Shown: positions 1 through 6,608 of the stretch, piece by piece | Layout of the letters: each line of letters opens with the position of its first letter | Position numbering within the stretch: position 1 is the first letter of the stretch | From: an uncultured Eubacteriales bacterium | GTDB taxonomy: Bacteria; Bacillota; Clostridia; Oscillospirales; Acutalibacteraceae | Assembly (NCBI GenBank): GCA_934615635.1 | Contig: CAKTTT010000031.1 | Location: 1-17,205 of the forward strand | Direction of reading: 5' to 3' | Length of the DNA: 17,205 nucleotides | Notes under the pieces: generated by a model | Databases searched by the model: none | What the model saw: only the letters and a program-made list of their open reading frames with translations | What the model was told of the DNA's origin: nothing | Made by a program: the position numbers and the translations under genes

Positions 1-22
1 ATATGGGGGAGGCGGCCGCCTC

Positions 23-595
23 ATGCGCAGGTATGCTTGTCCGTATTGCGGGGAACGAAGCTTGCGGGAATACCAGAAATATCCCACGGGAAGTTTTCCT
101 TGCCCTACCTGTTCCGCCTGCGGCAGGCGCGTTTATCTGAGTACGCCGCCGGTTAGCCCGTGGTTCCTGCTGGCGCCGGCTGCCGTGTGCCTGCTGATCG
201 TTTTATCGGCCTTGACCCCCTGGAAATGGCTGATGGTCCCCTGGATGTTCCTGATATGGCCGTCTTGTTTCCTGGGAAGTTATCTGCGGGCCAAGCGCAG
301 CCGATTTGTCCGCGCTCCCGAGGATCTGCGGGAGCTGCGCTGGCACAGAGTCCGGCTGACGGCGGCGCAGGGAATGAATTTGAAAAAACGGCTGTTAACC
401 AATGGCTGCTTCCACCTGCAGGCCGACCTTCCCGATGAGGCCCGAGAGCTGGCTGTGCTGGTGGAGCCTTCCGCGGCGGCGGACGGGGAGGTCCGGCTGG
501 CTTTTCTTGACCCCACCAAGGGACGGGATTTCAGCGGAGTGGATTTTTGGCTGAAGGACGGTAATAAACGAATTTGTATAGGATGTTTCCTGTAA
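23..595 (+). CDS. Zinc-ribbon membrane protein, function unknown
   Basis: I do not recognise this 190-residue protein as a named family. The N-terminus carries CPYC at residues 6-9, CPTC at 27-30 and another Cys at 33, which together look like a cytoplasmic zinc ribbon. Two hydrophobic segments follow (about 46-66 and 70-88), then a basic KRSR patch and a soluble C-terminal domain of about 95 residues with no motif I can name. The start is supported by GGGGGAGG at 5-12, ten bases upstream. The stop lies 38 bases before plsX on the same strand, so co-transcription is possible. A DUF177 protein and rpmF often precede plsX in Firmicutes; this is neither. Real-gene confidence is good because of the ordered Cys motifs and membrane segments; function is unknown. 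Confidence 0.72.
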   Translation: MRRYACPYCGERSLREYQKYPTGSFPCPTCSACGRRVYLSTPPVSPWFLLAPAAVCLLIVLSALTPWKWLMVPWMFLIWPSCFLGSYLRAKRSRFVRAPEDLRELRWHRVRLTAAQGMNLKKRLLTNGCFHLQADLPDEARELAVLVEPSAAADGEVRLAFLDPTKGRDFSGVDFWLKDGNKRICIGCFL

Positions 596-633
596 ACATA
601 TGTTAAATTTTATCCTCAAAAGGAGTGATGGGC

Positions 634-1638
634 ATGCGGGTAATCGTGGACGCCTTCGGCGGGGACAACGCGCCGCTGGAAATCATCAAGGGCGCGGCGC
701 TGGCCGTGAAGGAATACGGCCATACGGTGATCCTGGTGGGCCGGGAGGAGGAAATCCGCCGGGTTTCGGCGGAAAACGGCTTATCTCTGGAGGGGATGGA
801 GATCGTGGACGCCCGGGATGTGATCTCCATGGAGGAGGAGCCGAAAAGCATCCTCAAGGAGCATAAGGACTGTTCCATGGCCGTGGGGCTCCGCCGGCTG
901 GCGGAGGGAGAGGGGGACGCTTTCGTCTCCGCCGGCAGCACCGGCGCCCTCATCATGGGCGGCACCTTCTTCGTCAAGCGGATCCGAGGGGTATCACGGG
1001 CGGCGCTGGCCGCCATCGCTCCCACCGATAAGGGGCCCTTTATGCTCATCGATTCCGGCGCCAATGTGGAGTGCCGCCCGGATATGCTCCTCCAATTCGC
1101 CCATATGGGCAGCCTGTATATGACCGCTGTGATGAATCAGGGCCGGCCGGCTACCGTGGGGCTGCTCAATGTAGGCACCGAGGACCACAAGGGCGGGGAA
1201 CTGCAGCATGAGGCTTTCGCCCTGCTTAAGGAGAGCGGGCTGCATTTCGTGGGCAACGTGGAGGCCCGGGACGTGCCGCTGGGCGTGGTGGACGTGCTGG
1301 TAGCCGACGGCTTCAGCGGCAATGTGCTGCTGAAAACCATGGAAGGCACCGCGGATATGCTGATGCTCAACTTGAAAAGGGTGTTTTTCTCCAGCCTGAA
1401 AACCAAGCTGGGCGCTCTCCTGGTCAAGGGCGGCATCGGAAAACTCAAGGAAAAGGTGTCCACCGCTTCCTACGGCGGCGCACCCCTGCTGGGGCTCACC
1501 AAGCCGGTGATCAAAACCCACGGCAACGCCAAGGCGGAGGCGGTTAAGCACGCCATCCGGGTGGCGGCGCAGTTCGCCGGGGAGGGCGTGATTGAGAAAA
1601 TCACGGCGGCGGTGAAGAAGGACGAAACAAAAGCCTGA
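634..1638 (+). CDS. plsX: Phosphate acyltransferase PlsX
   Basis: PlsX converts acyl-ACP and phosphate into acyl-phosphate, the acyl donor for PlsY in phosphatidic acid synthesis; it is a peripheral membrane enzyme. The N-terminus MRVIVDAFGGDNAP and the internal segments SAGSTGALIMGG, IDSGANVECRP, LLNVGTEDHKG and VADGFSGNVLLKTMEG are typical of the family. I chose the ATG at 634 (334 residues, normal for PlsX) because it sits eight bases after AGGAG at 621-625. A GTG at 625 and an ATG at 628 are in frame upstream, but the first overlaps the ribosome binding site and both are too close to it. It is followed 26 bases later by a membrane protein with an ACP-like domain and then rnc, which matches the plsX-acpP-rnc order of many bacteria except for the middle gene. 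No FapR-type operator was seen upstream. Confidence 0.96.
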   Translation: MRVIVDAFGGDNAPLEIIKGAALAVKEYGHTVILVGREEEIRRVSAENGLSLEGMEIVDARDVISMEEEPKSILKEHKDCSMAVGLRRLAEGEGDAFVSAGSTGALIMGGTFFVKRIRGVSRAALAAIAPTDKGPFMLIDSGANVECRPDMLLQFAHMGSLYMTAVMNQGRPATVGLLNVGTEDHKGGELQHEAFALLKESGLHFVGNVEARDVPLGVVDVLVADGFSGNVLLKTMEGTADMLMLNLKRVFFSSLKTKLGALLVKGGIGKLKEKVSTASYGGAPLLGLTKPVIKTHGNAKAEAVKHAIRVAAQFAGEGVIEKITAAVKKDETKA

Positions 1639-1664
1639 TAAGTGAGGATGAAGGGGAAAGCGGC

Positions 1665-2285
1665 ATGAGAAGGGACGCCGGATCGGGATTCCGCCGGGGA
1701 CTGGAACGAACGGGGCTGGCGTTGGGGTGCGGCTGCGCCCTGTTGGCGGCGTTGTTCGTGGTGTGCGGGGTCAAGCTGTCCGAGCCGGAAATCAACGGCT
1801 TTGTCGGCCTTTTCCACGCGGGTAAGCTGGAGCTGACCGGGAAGCACATCTCCCGATACAGCGAGGATCCCCCCAAGTTTTTCCTCTCCGACCGGGAAGC
1901 GACGGAGGAGTGGGAGGCGCTGGGCGTCCGCCGGCTGCGCTGCGAGGGCAGCGCGGGTACGGCCATTTTGGATGGCGAAGTCTATCATGTGTATTTCGGC
2001 AGCTTTACCTCCCGCTATGGGCGGGCTGTGTTTGAAAAATCATCCGCAGAAGAGGTGGAAACGGTGGTTTATAACGACCTGGTGAATTTGTGCCTGAGCC
2101 GGTACGGCTGCGAGGGGCCCATCGACATGGGGGATACCTTCGACGAGCTGAACATCACGGCGGAGGAACGCAGCGACCTGGCGCTGGCGCTGGAGGAGCT
2201 GTATGGGGTTCCCATCCCCACCGAGGCGCTGGAGGAGTGCCGGAGCGTGGAGGATTTGGTCGGCTACATTGAGGACCGGCTGTAA
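1665..2285 (+). CDS. Membrane-anchored protein with degenerate ACP-like domain
   Basis: This 206-residue protein has a hydrophobic segment at about 14-37 after a short basic N-terminus, a middle region (about 38-130) that I do not recognise, and a C-terminal part (about 130-206) that aligns with acyl carrier protein. The clearest matches are the helix-II-like LALALEELYG (172-181), then VPIPTEALEE and the closing SVEDLVGYIED. Aligned on helix II, the Ser of the ACP DSL motif falls on Ala166 (codon GCG at 2160-2162) and the preceding Asp on Thr165, so no phosphopantetheine attachment site is visible. The gene lies between plsX and rnc, the usual place of acpP. The ATG at 1665 follows AAGGGG at 1651-1656. 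Its role is unknown; binding PlsX or other ACP partners at the membrane without carrying an acyl chain is only a guess. Confidence 0.75.
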   Translation: MRRDAGSGFRRGLERTGLALGCGCALLAALFVVCGVKLSEPEINGFVGLFHAGKLELTGKHISRYSEDPPKFFLSDREATEEWEALGVRRLRCEGSAGTAILDGEVYHVYFGSFTSRYGRAVFEKSSAEEVETVVYNDLVNLCLSRYGCEGPIDMGDTFDELNITAEERSDLALALEELYGVPIPTEALEECRSVEDLVGYIEDRL

Positions 2286-2311
2286 TCGGGAGGAGAGAAG
2301 GAGGAGAAAAG

Positions 2312-2998
2312 ATGGAGACTCTAAAGGACTTGATGGCGCGTCTCGGCTATGAATTTCGGGACGCCGGGCTGCTGAAAAAGGCGCTGACCCATTCCTCCTA
2401 CGCCAACGAGGGGCGGCAGGGACTGCAGAGCAACGAGCGGCTGGAATTTTTGGGGGATTCGGTGCTGGGGCTGGTGGCGGCCAATTATCTTTTCCGACGG
2501 GAGACCGGGCCGGAGGGAGAGCTGACCAAGCTGCGGGCGGCCATTGTGTGCGAAAAGGCGCTGTGTTCCTATGCGAGGGAGCTGCGTCTGGGGGAATGTC
2601 TGCTGCTGGGCAAGGGAGAGCGAAGCACCGGCGGCGCGGAGCGTCCCTCCATCCTGGCGGACGCCTTTGAGGCGGTGACGGCGGCCATGTATCTGGACGG
2701 CGGCTTCGAACCGGTGGAGCGGTTTCTCACCCGCTTCCTGGAGAAGGAGGTTTCCAACCAGCGGCGGCTGCATTTCAAGGATTATAAGACCACCCTTCAG
2801 GAGATCGTCCAGCAGAACCCGGAGGAGAGGCTGGAATATGTCCTGACGGGTGAGTCGGGGCCGGATCACAACAAGGTGTTTATGGTGGAGGTCCATCTGA
2901 ACAGCAATGTCATCGGCAGCGGCCGGGGCCGCAGTAAAAAGGAAGCGGAGCAGCTGGCTGCCCGGGAAGCCCTCAAGCTGATGGGCTGCGATGACTGA
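2312..2998 (+). CDS. rnc: Ribonuclease III
   Basis: RNase III cleaves double-stranded RNA, processing the rRNA precursor and regulating mRNAs. The 228 residues are normal for the family. The signature NERLEFLGDS lies at 41-50 and contains acidic metal ligands; the second acidic cluster DAFE is at 117-120, with Glu120 matching the catalytic Glu of the enzyme. A double-stranded RNA-binding domain follows from about 157 (DYKTTLQEIVQ) to 225, ending with SKKEAEQLAAREALK. The ATG is preceded by a purine-rich GGAGGAGAAAAG stretch. It follows the ACP-like gene by 26 bases and is followed by a 117-base gap before yhbY; smc, the common downstream partner of rnc, is absent here. Confidence 0.97.
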   Translation: METLKDLMARLGYEFRDAGLLKKALTHSSYANEGRQGLQSNERLEFLGDSVLGLVAANYLFRRETGPEGELTKLRAAIVCEKALCSYARELRLGECLLLGKGERSTGGAERPSILADAFEAVTAAMYLDGGFEPVERFLTRFLEKEVSNQRRLHFKDYKTTLQEIVQQNPEERLEYVLTGESGPDHNKVFMVEVHLNSNVIGSGRGRSKKEAEQLAAREALKLMGCDD

Positions 2999-3127
2999 GG
3001 CGGCAAAGAGGCCTGCGATTCTGCCGGCGGGCAGTGAAAGCGGTGAAAAAGGATCCGCCGCGGTTATGCCGGGTAAAAACGGCGCATATTAAGGGCACAG
3101 CCCGAAAAAGATTGGATGGAAAAAGGT

Positions 3128-3421
3128 ATGCTGACAAGCAAGCAAAGGGCCTATCTGAGAGGGCTGGCCAATACGGAGGAGCCGATCCTGCACGCGGGCA
3201 AGGGGGGGATCTCCGACGCCATGCTCAAGCAGGCGGACGACGCCCTCGCCGCCCGGGAGCTGATCAAGGGCAAGACGCTGGAAACCGCCCCCGCTTCCGC
3301 CCGGGAAACCGCCGAGGAGATCGCCGGGGCGGTGAACGCGGAAGTGGTTCAGGTGGTGGGGCGCACCTTTGTCCTCTACCGGCAGAACGCCAAGGAGCCC
3401 CGGATCAAGCTGCCCAAATAA
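3128..3421 (+). CDS. yhbY: YhbY/YqeI-type RNA-binding protein (CRM domain)
   Basis: This small basic protein of about 97 residues is a stand-alone CRM domain, a family that associates with pre-50S ribosomal particles. The N-terminus MLTSKQRAYLRGLAN, the GKGGISD segment and the C-terminal VVQVVGRTFVLYRQ match the family pattern, including a GxxG-type loop (GKGG). An ATG at 3116 would add four residues (MEKG); I prefer 3128 because relatives start with MLT-K-R, although neither start has a strong ribosome binding site. The gene is 21 bases upstream of nadD-yqeK, the same order as yqeI-nadD-yqeK in Bacillus, so it is probably translated from the same message. Confidence 0.9.
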   Translation: MLTSKQRAYLRGLANTEEPILHAGKGGISDAMLKQADDALAARELIKGKTLETAPASARETAEEIAGAVNAEVVQVVGRTFVLYRQNAKEPRIKLPK

Positions 3422-3442
3422 CCCGCGAACGGAGGGAAAACC

Positions 3443-4630
3443 ATGGCACAGAAAATCGCCCTGTTCGGCGGCACCTTCGACCCGATCCACAACGGCCACA
3501 TCCGGCTGGCGGCGGAATTCGCCCGCCGGCTGAAGCTGGATAGGGTTATCCTCATGCCGACCTATGTGCCGCCCCACAAGGTCAAGCCGGAGATGGCTCC
3601 CGCTTCCGACCGGCTGGAGATGTGTCGGCTGGCGGTGCGGGGAAACCCGCTGTTCATCGTGTCTGATCTGGAGATCAGCCGGGGAGGCGCCAGCTTCACC
3701 GCAGATACGCTGGAAGCCCTCTGCGGCCAGTATCCGGATGCCCGGTGGTACCTCATCACTGGAGCGGATATGTTCCTCACCATGGGAACCTGGTGGCGGT
3801 TCGACGACATCGCCGCTACGGCAGTGCTTTGCGCCGCGCCTCGGGACGGCGTGAGCATGGAGGAGCTGGAAAACTACGCCGCCCGGCTGGAGGCGGAGGG
3901 CGCGGTCTGCGCCTTGGAGAACATTCCCCTGACGCCTCTGTCCTCCACCGACGTGCGGGGAAAGCTGCGCCGCCATGAATCGGTGGAGGGGCTTATTCCG
4001 CCCGCCGTGGCGGCCTATATCGCCCGCCGGGGGCTGTACACGACGGCGGAGGCGGCGCCGCTGGACCGGGACGAGCAATTTATCGAGATCATCCGGGGAC
4101 GGCTGACCCCCGCCCGGTTCCGGCATTCCCTGGCGGTGGCCGAGGAAGCGGAGCGGCTGGCGCGAAAATACGGCGCCGACCCGGCCAAAGCCAGGACCGC
4201 GGGCATTCTTCATGATATCTTAAAGGATGCGGGAGAGGATGCCCAGTTGCAAATCTTTCAGGATTTTGCTATACTGCTAGATAACGTCGAGCGGCAGGCT
4301 CCCAAGCTGTGGCACGCCCACGCCGGCGCCGTTTTCATCGAGAAAGTGCTGGGCGTGGAAGACGGGGACATCGTGACCGCCGTGCGCTACCACACCACCG
4401 GCCGCGCCGGCATGTCGCTGCTGGAGAAGGTGCTCTTCATCGCCGATTTCACCTCCGCCGACAGGGATTACAAGGATGTGGACGTCATGCGGCGGCTGGC
4501 GGATGAAGATCTGTCGGCGGCGATGCGGTATGCGTTGAGCTATACCATCCGGGATCTGGTGAAAAAACAGGCGGCGATCCATCCCGATACCCTGGCCGCC
4601 TATAACGAGCGGACCATGACGGCGCCGTAA
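3443..4630 (+). CDS. nadD-yqeK: Fused nicotinate-nucleotide adenylyltransferase and YqeK-type HD hydrolase
   Basis: This 395-residue protein joins two enzymes usually encoded by adjacent genes. Residues 1-200 are NadD, which makes deamido-NAD from nicotinate mononucleotide and ATP: the nucleotidyltransferase motif GGTFDPIHNGH is at 9-19 and the ISSTxxR-type motif appears as SSTDVR at 167-172. Residues about 210-390 are a YqeK HD-domain protein, a family known as symmetrical Ap4A hydrolases: His228, the HD pair at 257-258, HAHAG at 291-295, the H in VRYHTTG at 317 and Asp335 form the expected metal and catalytic set. The linker is about ten residues (TTAEAAPLDR), with no internal stop or frameshift. 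The start follows GGAGGG at 3431-3436. Both halves keep their motifs, so a bifunctional enzyme is likely. Confidence 0.94.
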   Translation: MAQKIALFGGTFDPIHNGHIRLAAEFARRLKLDRVILMPTYVPPHKVKPEMAPASDRLEMCRLAVRGNPLFIVSDLEISRGGASFTADTLEALCGQYPDARWYLITGADMFLTMGTWWRFDDIAATAVLCAAPRDGVSMEELENYAARLEAEGAVCALENIPLTPLSSTDVRGKLRRHESVEGLIPPAVAAYIARRGLYTTAEAAPLDRDEQFIEIIRGRLTPARFRHSLAVAEEAERLARKYGADPAKARTAGILHDILKDAGEDAQLQIFQDFAILLDNVERQAPKLWHAHAGAVFIEKVLGVEDGDIVTAVRYHTTGRAGMSLLEKVLFIADFTSADRDYKDVDVMRRLADEDLSAAMRYALSYTIRDLVKKQAAIHPDTLAAYNERTMTAP

Positions 4631-4657
4631 ACCGGGCGCCTTGGCGGGTTCAGACCA

Positions 4658-4692
4658 GCGGCTTCCCCAAAAGCCGCGAGAAAGGGGCTTTT
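4658..4692 (+). promoter_or_regulatory. Alternative hairpins over the LCP gene ribosome binding site
   Basis: GCGGCTT (4658-4664) pairs perfectly with AAGCCGC (4671-4677). The overlapping AAAAGCC (4669-4675) can instead pair with GGCTTTT (4686-4692), which contains the end of the AAAGGGG ribosome binding site (4681-4687). The two structures exclude each other. The sequence relationship is seen directly; a regulatory use is inference. Confidence 0.35.
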
Positions 4693-4693
4693 C

Positions 4694-6082
4694 ATGGCTA
4701 AGGACAGACGGAAAAATGCGTCCGCCCGTTCAGGCGCTTCCCGCGCCGGCGGGGCAGGCGCTGGAAAAACGTCGGGCGGCGCCAAATCCGGCGCGAAAAA
4801 AACGGCCGCCTCCTCCCAGACCCGGAAAAAATCCGGCAGGCGGAAGATGTCGCCGGGCAAGATCGTGCTGATCGTCTTGCTGGTTATTCTCATCCTCGTG
4901 ACGCTGGCCTTCATTATCGTGGTGGGCAAAACCATCTATGAAAGCCTGACCGCCAAGAAAAACGTGCCCGAGGTGGATCTGACCGATTTCGACACCACCC
5001 CCGTCTCCGACCAGGATAAGGTGGCTTATTATCTGGTCGGCCTCATGGGGGCGGAGGACGACAGCCCCACCGAACTGCTTTCCCTGGTATGCTATGACAA
5101 AAAGGCCGGTAAGGTCAGTATTCTGCAGGTGCCCCAGTCCACCTATATCGGGGAGGATCCCGATTGGGAGGTGAGGAGCATCGGCGCGGTGTGGCCGAAT
5201 CCCAAGCCGCTGGATTGGTGCGAATACTGCCGCAAACCGGTCTATGCGCCGGAAATTGCGGAGAGCAAGCACACCGTCTGCAACACCACGCTGACACAAA
5301 AGGCCGGTTCCTCCTATGAAAACCTGATCGGCATCTTCAACGATCAGTACAGTATGCCGGTGGACCAGTTCTTCATGGTGCCGCAGGAAGCGTTTGTCAA
5401 GCTGGTGGATCTGGTGGACGGCGTGGACGTGGAGCTGGAAGCGGATATGAAGCTGGGCTCCATCGATTATAAAAAGGGCGTGCAGACCCTGGACGGCGAA
5501 TCGGCCCTGGCCTATGTGCTGCGCAAGGGCGATGGCGCGGCGGGCGATGTGAGCCGGATGGTGAGCAGCCGCAAGGTCACGGTAGCCCTGCTGCAGCGGC
5601 TGATGGCCGCCGCCGGCAAGGGCGTTACCGACAAGGATCCCTTGGCAAAGGATATTATTGGGGCGCTGATGGGCGGCTCCACCCCCATCCGCACCCTGAC
5701 CACTACCGAGGCCATGCTCTCTATGATGCCGGAGCCGGCTAAGGCCGACAAGGAGAAGCTGTCCTATAGCACCTCCTTCGCGGCGATGATGGCGGGCTTT
5801 TCAAAAGTGGGCCTGTCCAACATGACCTATTATGTGCTGCCCGGCACAGCGGCCACCAGCAACAAGGTCGAGTACTTCTCCCCCCACAAGGCGGAGCTGA
5901 CGGCCCTGCTGACCAAGGCGTTCAATCCCTACGGCCGGGCCATCACCGAGGCGGATCTGCTCCTCACCGAGCTGACGGAGGGCGGGGAAACGGACGTCCA
6001 TGAGCAGAAGCTGTCAGAGCTGGCACTGGATCAGACCGGCGATGTGACGCCGGGAACCACCACCCCCTCCGCGGCGGCGTAG
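4694..6082 (+). CDS. Divergent LytR-CpsA-Psr (LCP) family protein
   Basis: LCP proteins attach teichoic acids or other glycopolymers from lipid carriers to peptidoglycan, with the catalytic domain outside the membrane. This 462-residue protein has a Lys/Arg/Ser/Ala-rich cytoplasmic tail (1-52), one membrane segment (about 56-78) and an LCP-like domain (about 105-305). Recognisable parts are YYLVGLMG, LLSLVCYDKKAGKVSILQVP (125-147 region), VPQEAFVKLVDLVDGVDVELE, LDGESALAYV and GDVSRMVSSRKVTVALLQRL. The Arg-Asp of the usual SIPRD segment is replaced by Gln148-Ser149, and the Asp of the RSDT-like segment is missing. Cys133, Cys176, Cys179 and Cys196 lie in the exported part. A Ser/Thr/Ala-rich tail ends the protein. 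An LCP gene between yqeK and rsfS is common in Clostridia, so the assignment is fairly secure, but activity is uncertain. Confidence 0.82.
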   Translation: MAKDRRKNASARSGASRAGGAGAGKTSGGAKSGAKKTAASSQTRKKSGRRKMSPGKIVLIVLLVILILVTLAFIIVVGKTIYESLTAKKNVPEVDLTDFDTTPVSDQDKVAYYLVGLMGAEDDSPTELLSLVCYDKKAGKVSILQVPQSTYIGEDPDWEVRSIGAVWPNPKPLDWCEYCRKPVYAPEIAESKHTVCNTTLTQKAGSSYENLIGIFNDQYSMPVDQFFMVPQEAFVKLVDLVDGVDVELEADMKLGSIDYKKGVQTLDGESALAYVLRKGDGAAGDVSRMVSSRKVTVALLQRLMAAAGKGVTDKDPLAKDIIGALMGGSTPIRTLTTTEAMLSMMPEPAKADKEKLSYSTSFAAMMAGFSKVGLSNMTYYVLPGTAATSNKVEYFSPHKAELTALLTKAFNPYGRAITEADLLLTELTEGGETDVHEQKLSELALDQTGDVTPGTTTPSAAA

Positions 6083-6209
6083 GGGAGAGGACGTACCCCC
6101 GCCGGGGTGCGCGCATAGACTGCTTTATGGGGGCCGCCGCCCGATAAGGAAAGCCTGGATCGCCGTGTTCATTTCCGCGGCCGGTCCGGAAAGGAATGGT
6201 CGTTTGCAT

Positions 6210-6575
6210 ATGGAACCAAAAGCATTGGCCGGACTGGCGGTGGCCTCCCTGGATAAGCACAAGGCGGAGGACATCAAGGTTATCGGCGTTACCGAGCTGA
6301 CCTCCATCGCGGATTATTTCGTCATCGCCTCCGGCACCAGCACCACCCAGGTGAAGGCGCTGAGCGATTATGTGGAGGAGGAACTGGGCAGGGAGGGGCA
6401 GGAGCCCCGGCGGATCGAGGGCTACGCGGCTTCCAACTGGATCCTGATGGATTACGGCGCGGTGGTCGTGCATATATTCCAGGCGGAAACCAGGACGTTT
6501 TATGATTTGGAACGGCTGTGGAAGGACGGCCGTCAGCTGGAGGCGGCGGCTTTCCTTCCCGGGGAGAAAGACTGA
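6210..6575 (+). CDS. rsfS: Ribosome silencing factor RsfS
   Basis: RsfS binds ribosomal protein L14 and blocks joining of the 30S and 50S subunits, lowering translation during starvation. The family core is visible as KAEDIKVIGV, SIADYFVIASGTSTTQVKAL, GYAASNWILMDYGAVVVHIF and FYDLERLW. I chose the ATG at 6210 (121 residues, MEPKALAGLAV) because this length fits the family and the upstream extension from a GTG at 6165 has no conserved character. The ribosome binding site decision is weak: AAGGA occurs at about 14 bases from either start. It lies 33 bases before leuS and 127 bases after the LCP gene, in the conserved nadD-yqeK-rsfS-leuS order. Confidence 0.94.
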   Translation: MEPKALAGLAVASLDKHKAEDIKVIGVTELTSIADYFVIASGTSTTQVKALSDYVEEELGREGQEPRRIEGYAASNWILMDYGAVVVHIFQAETRTFYDLERLWKDGRQLEAAAFLPGEKD

Positions 6576-6608
6576 GGACACACCAAACAATGGCAGGAGG
6601 AACGATCG

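Noticed and set aside
3034..3543. A 169-codon + strand frame across the rnc-yhbY gap
   Set aside because: It is a different frame of yhbY and nadD with Gly/Arg-rich composition and no ribosome binding site.
3089..4213. A 374-codon minus-strand frame opposite yhbY and nadD-yqeK
   Set aside because: It is a mirror of conserved genes, with Gly/Arg/Pro/His-biased composition and no family motif.
6095..6108. Hairpin ACCCC-CGCC-GGGGT after the LCP gene as a terminator
   Set aside because: The stem is only five pairs and no T run follows.
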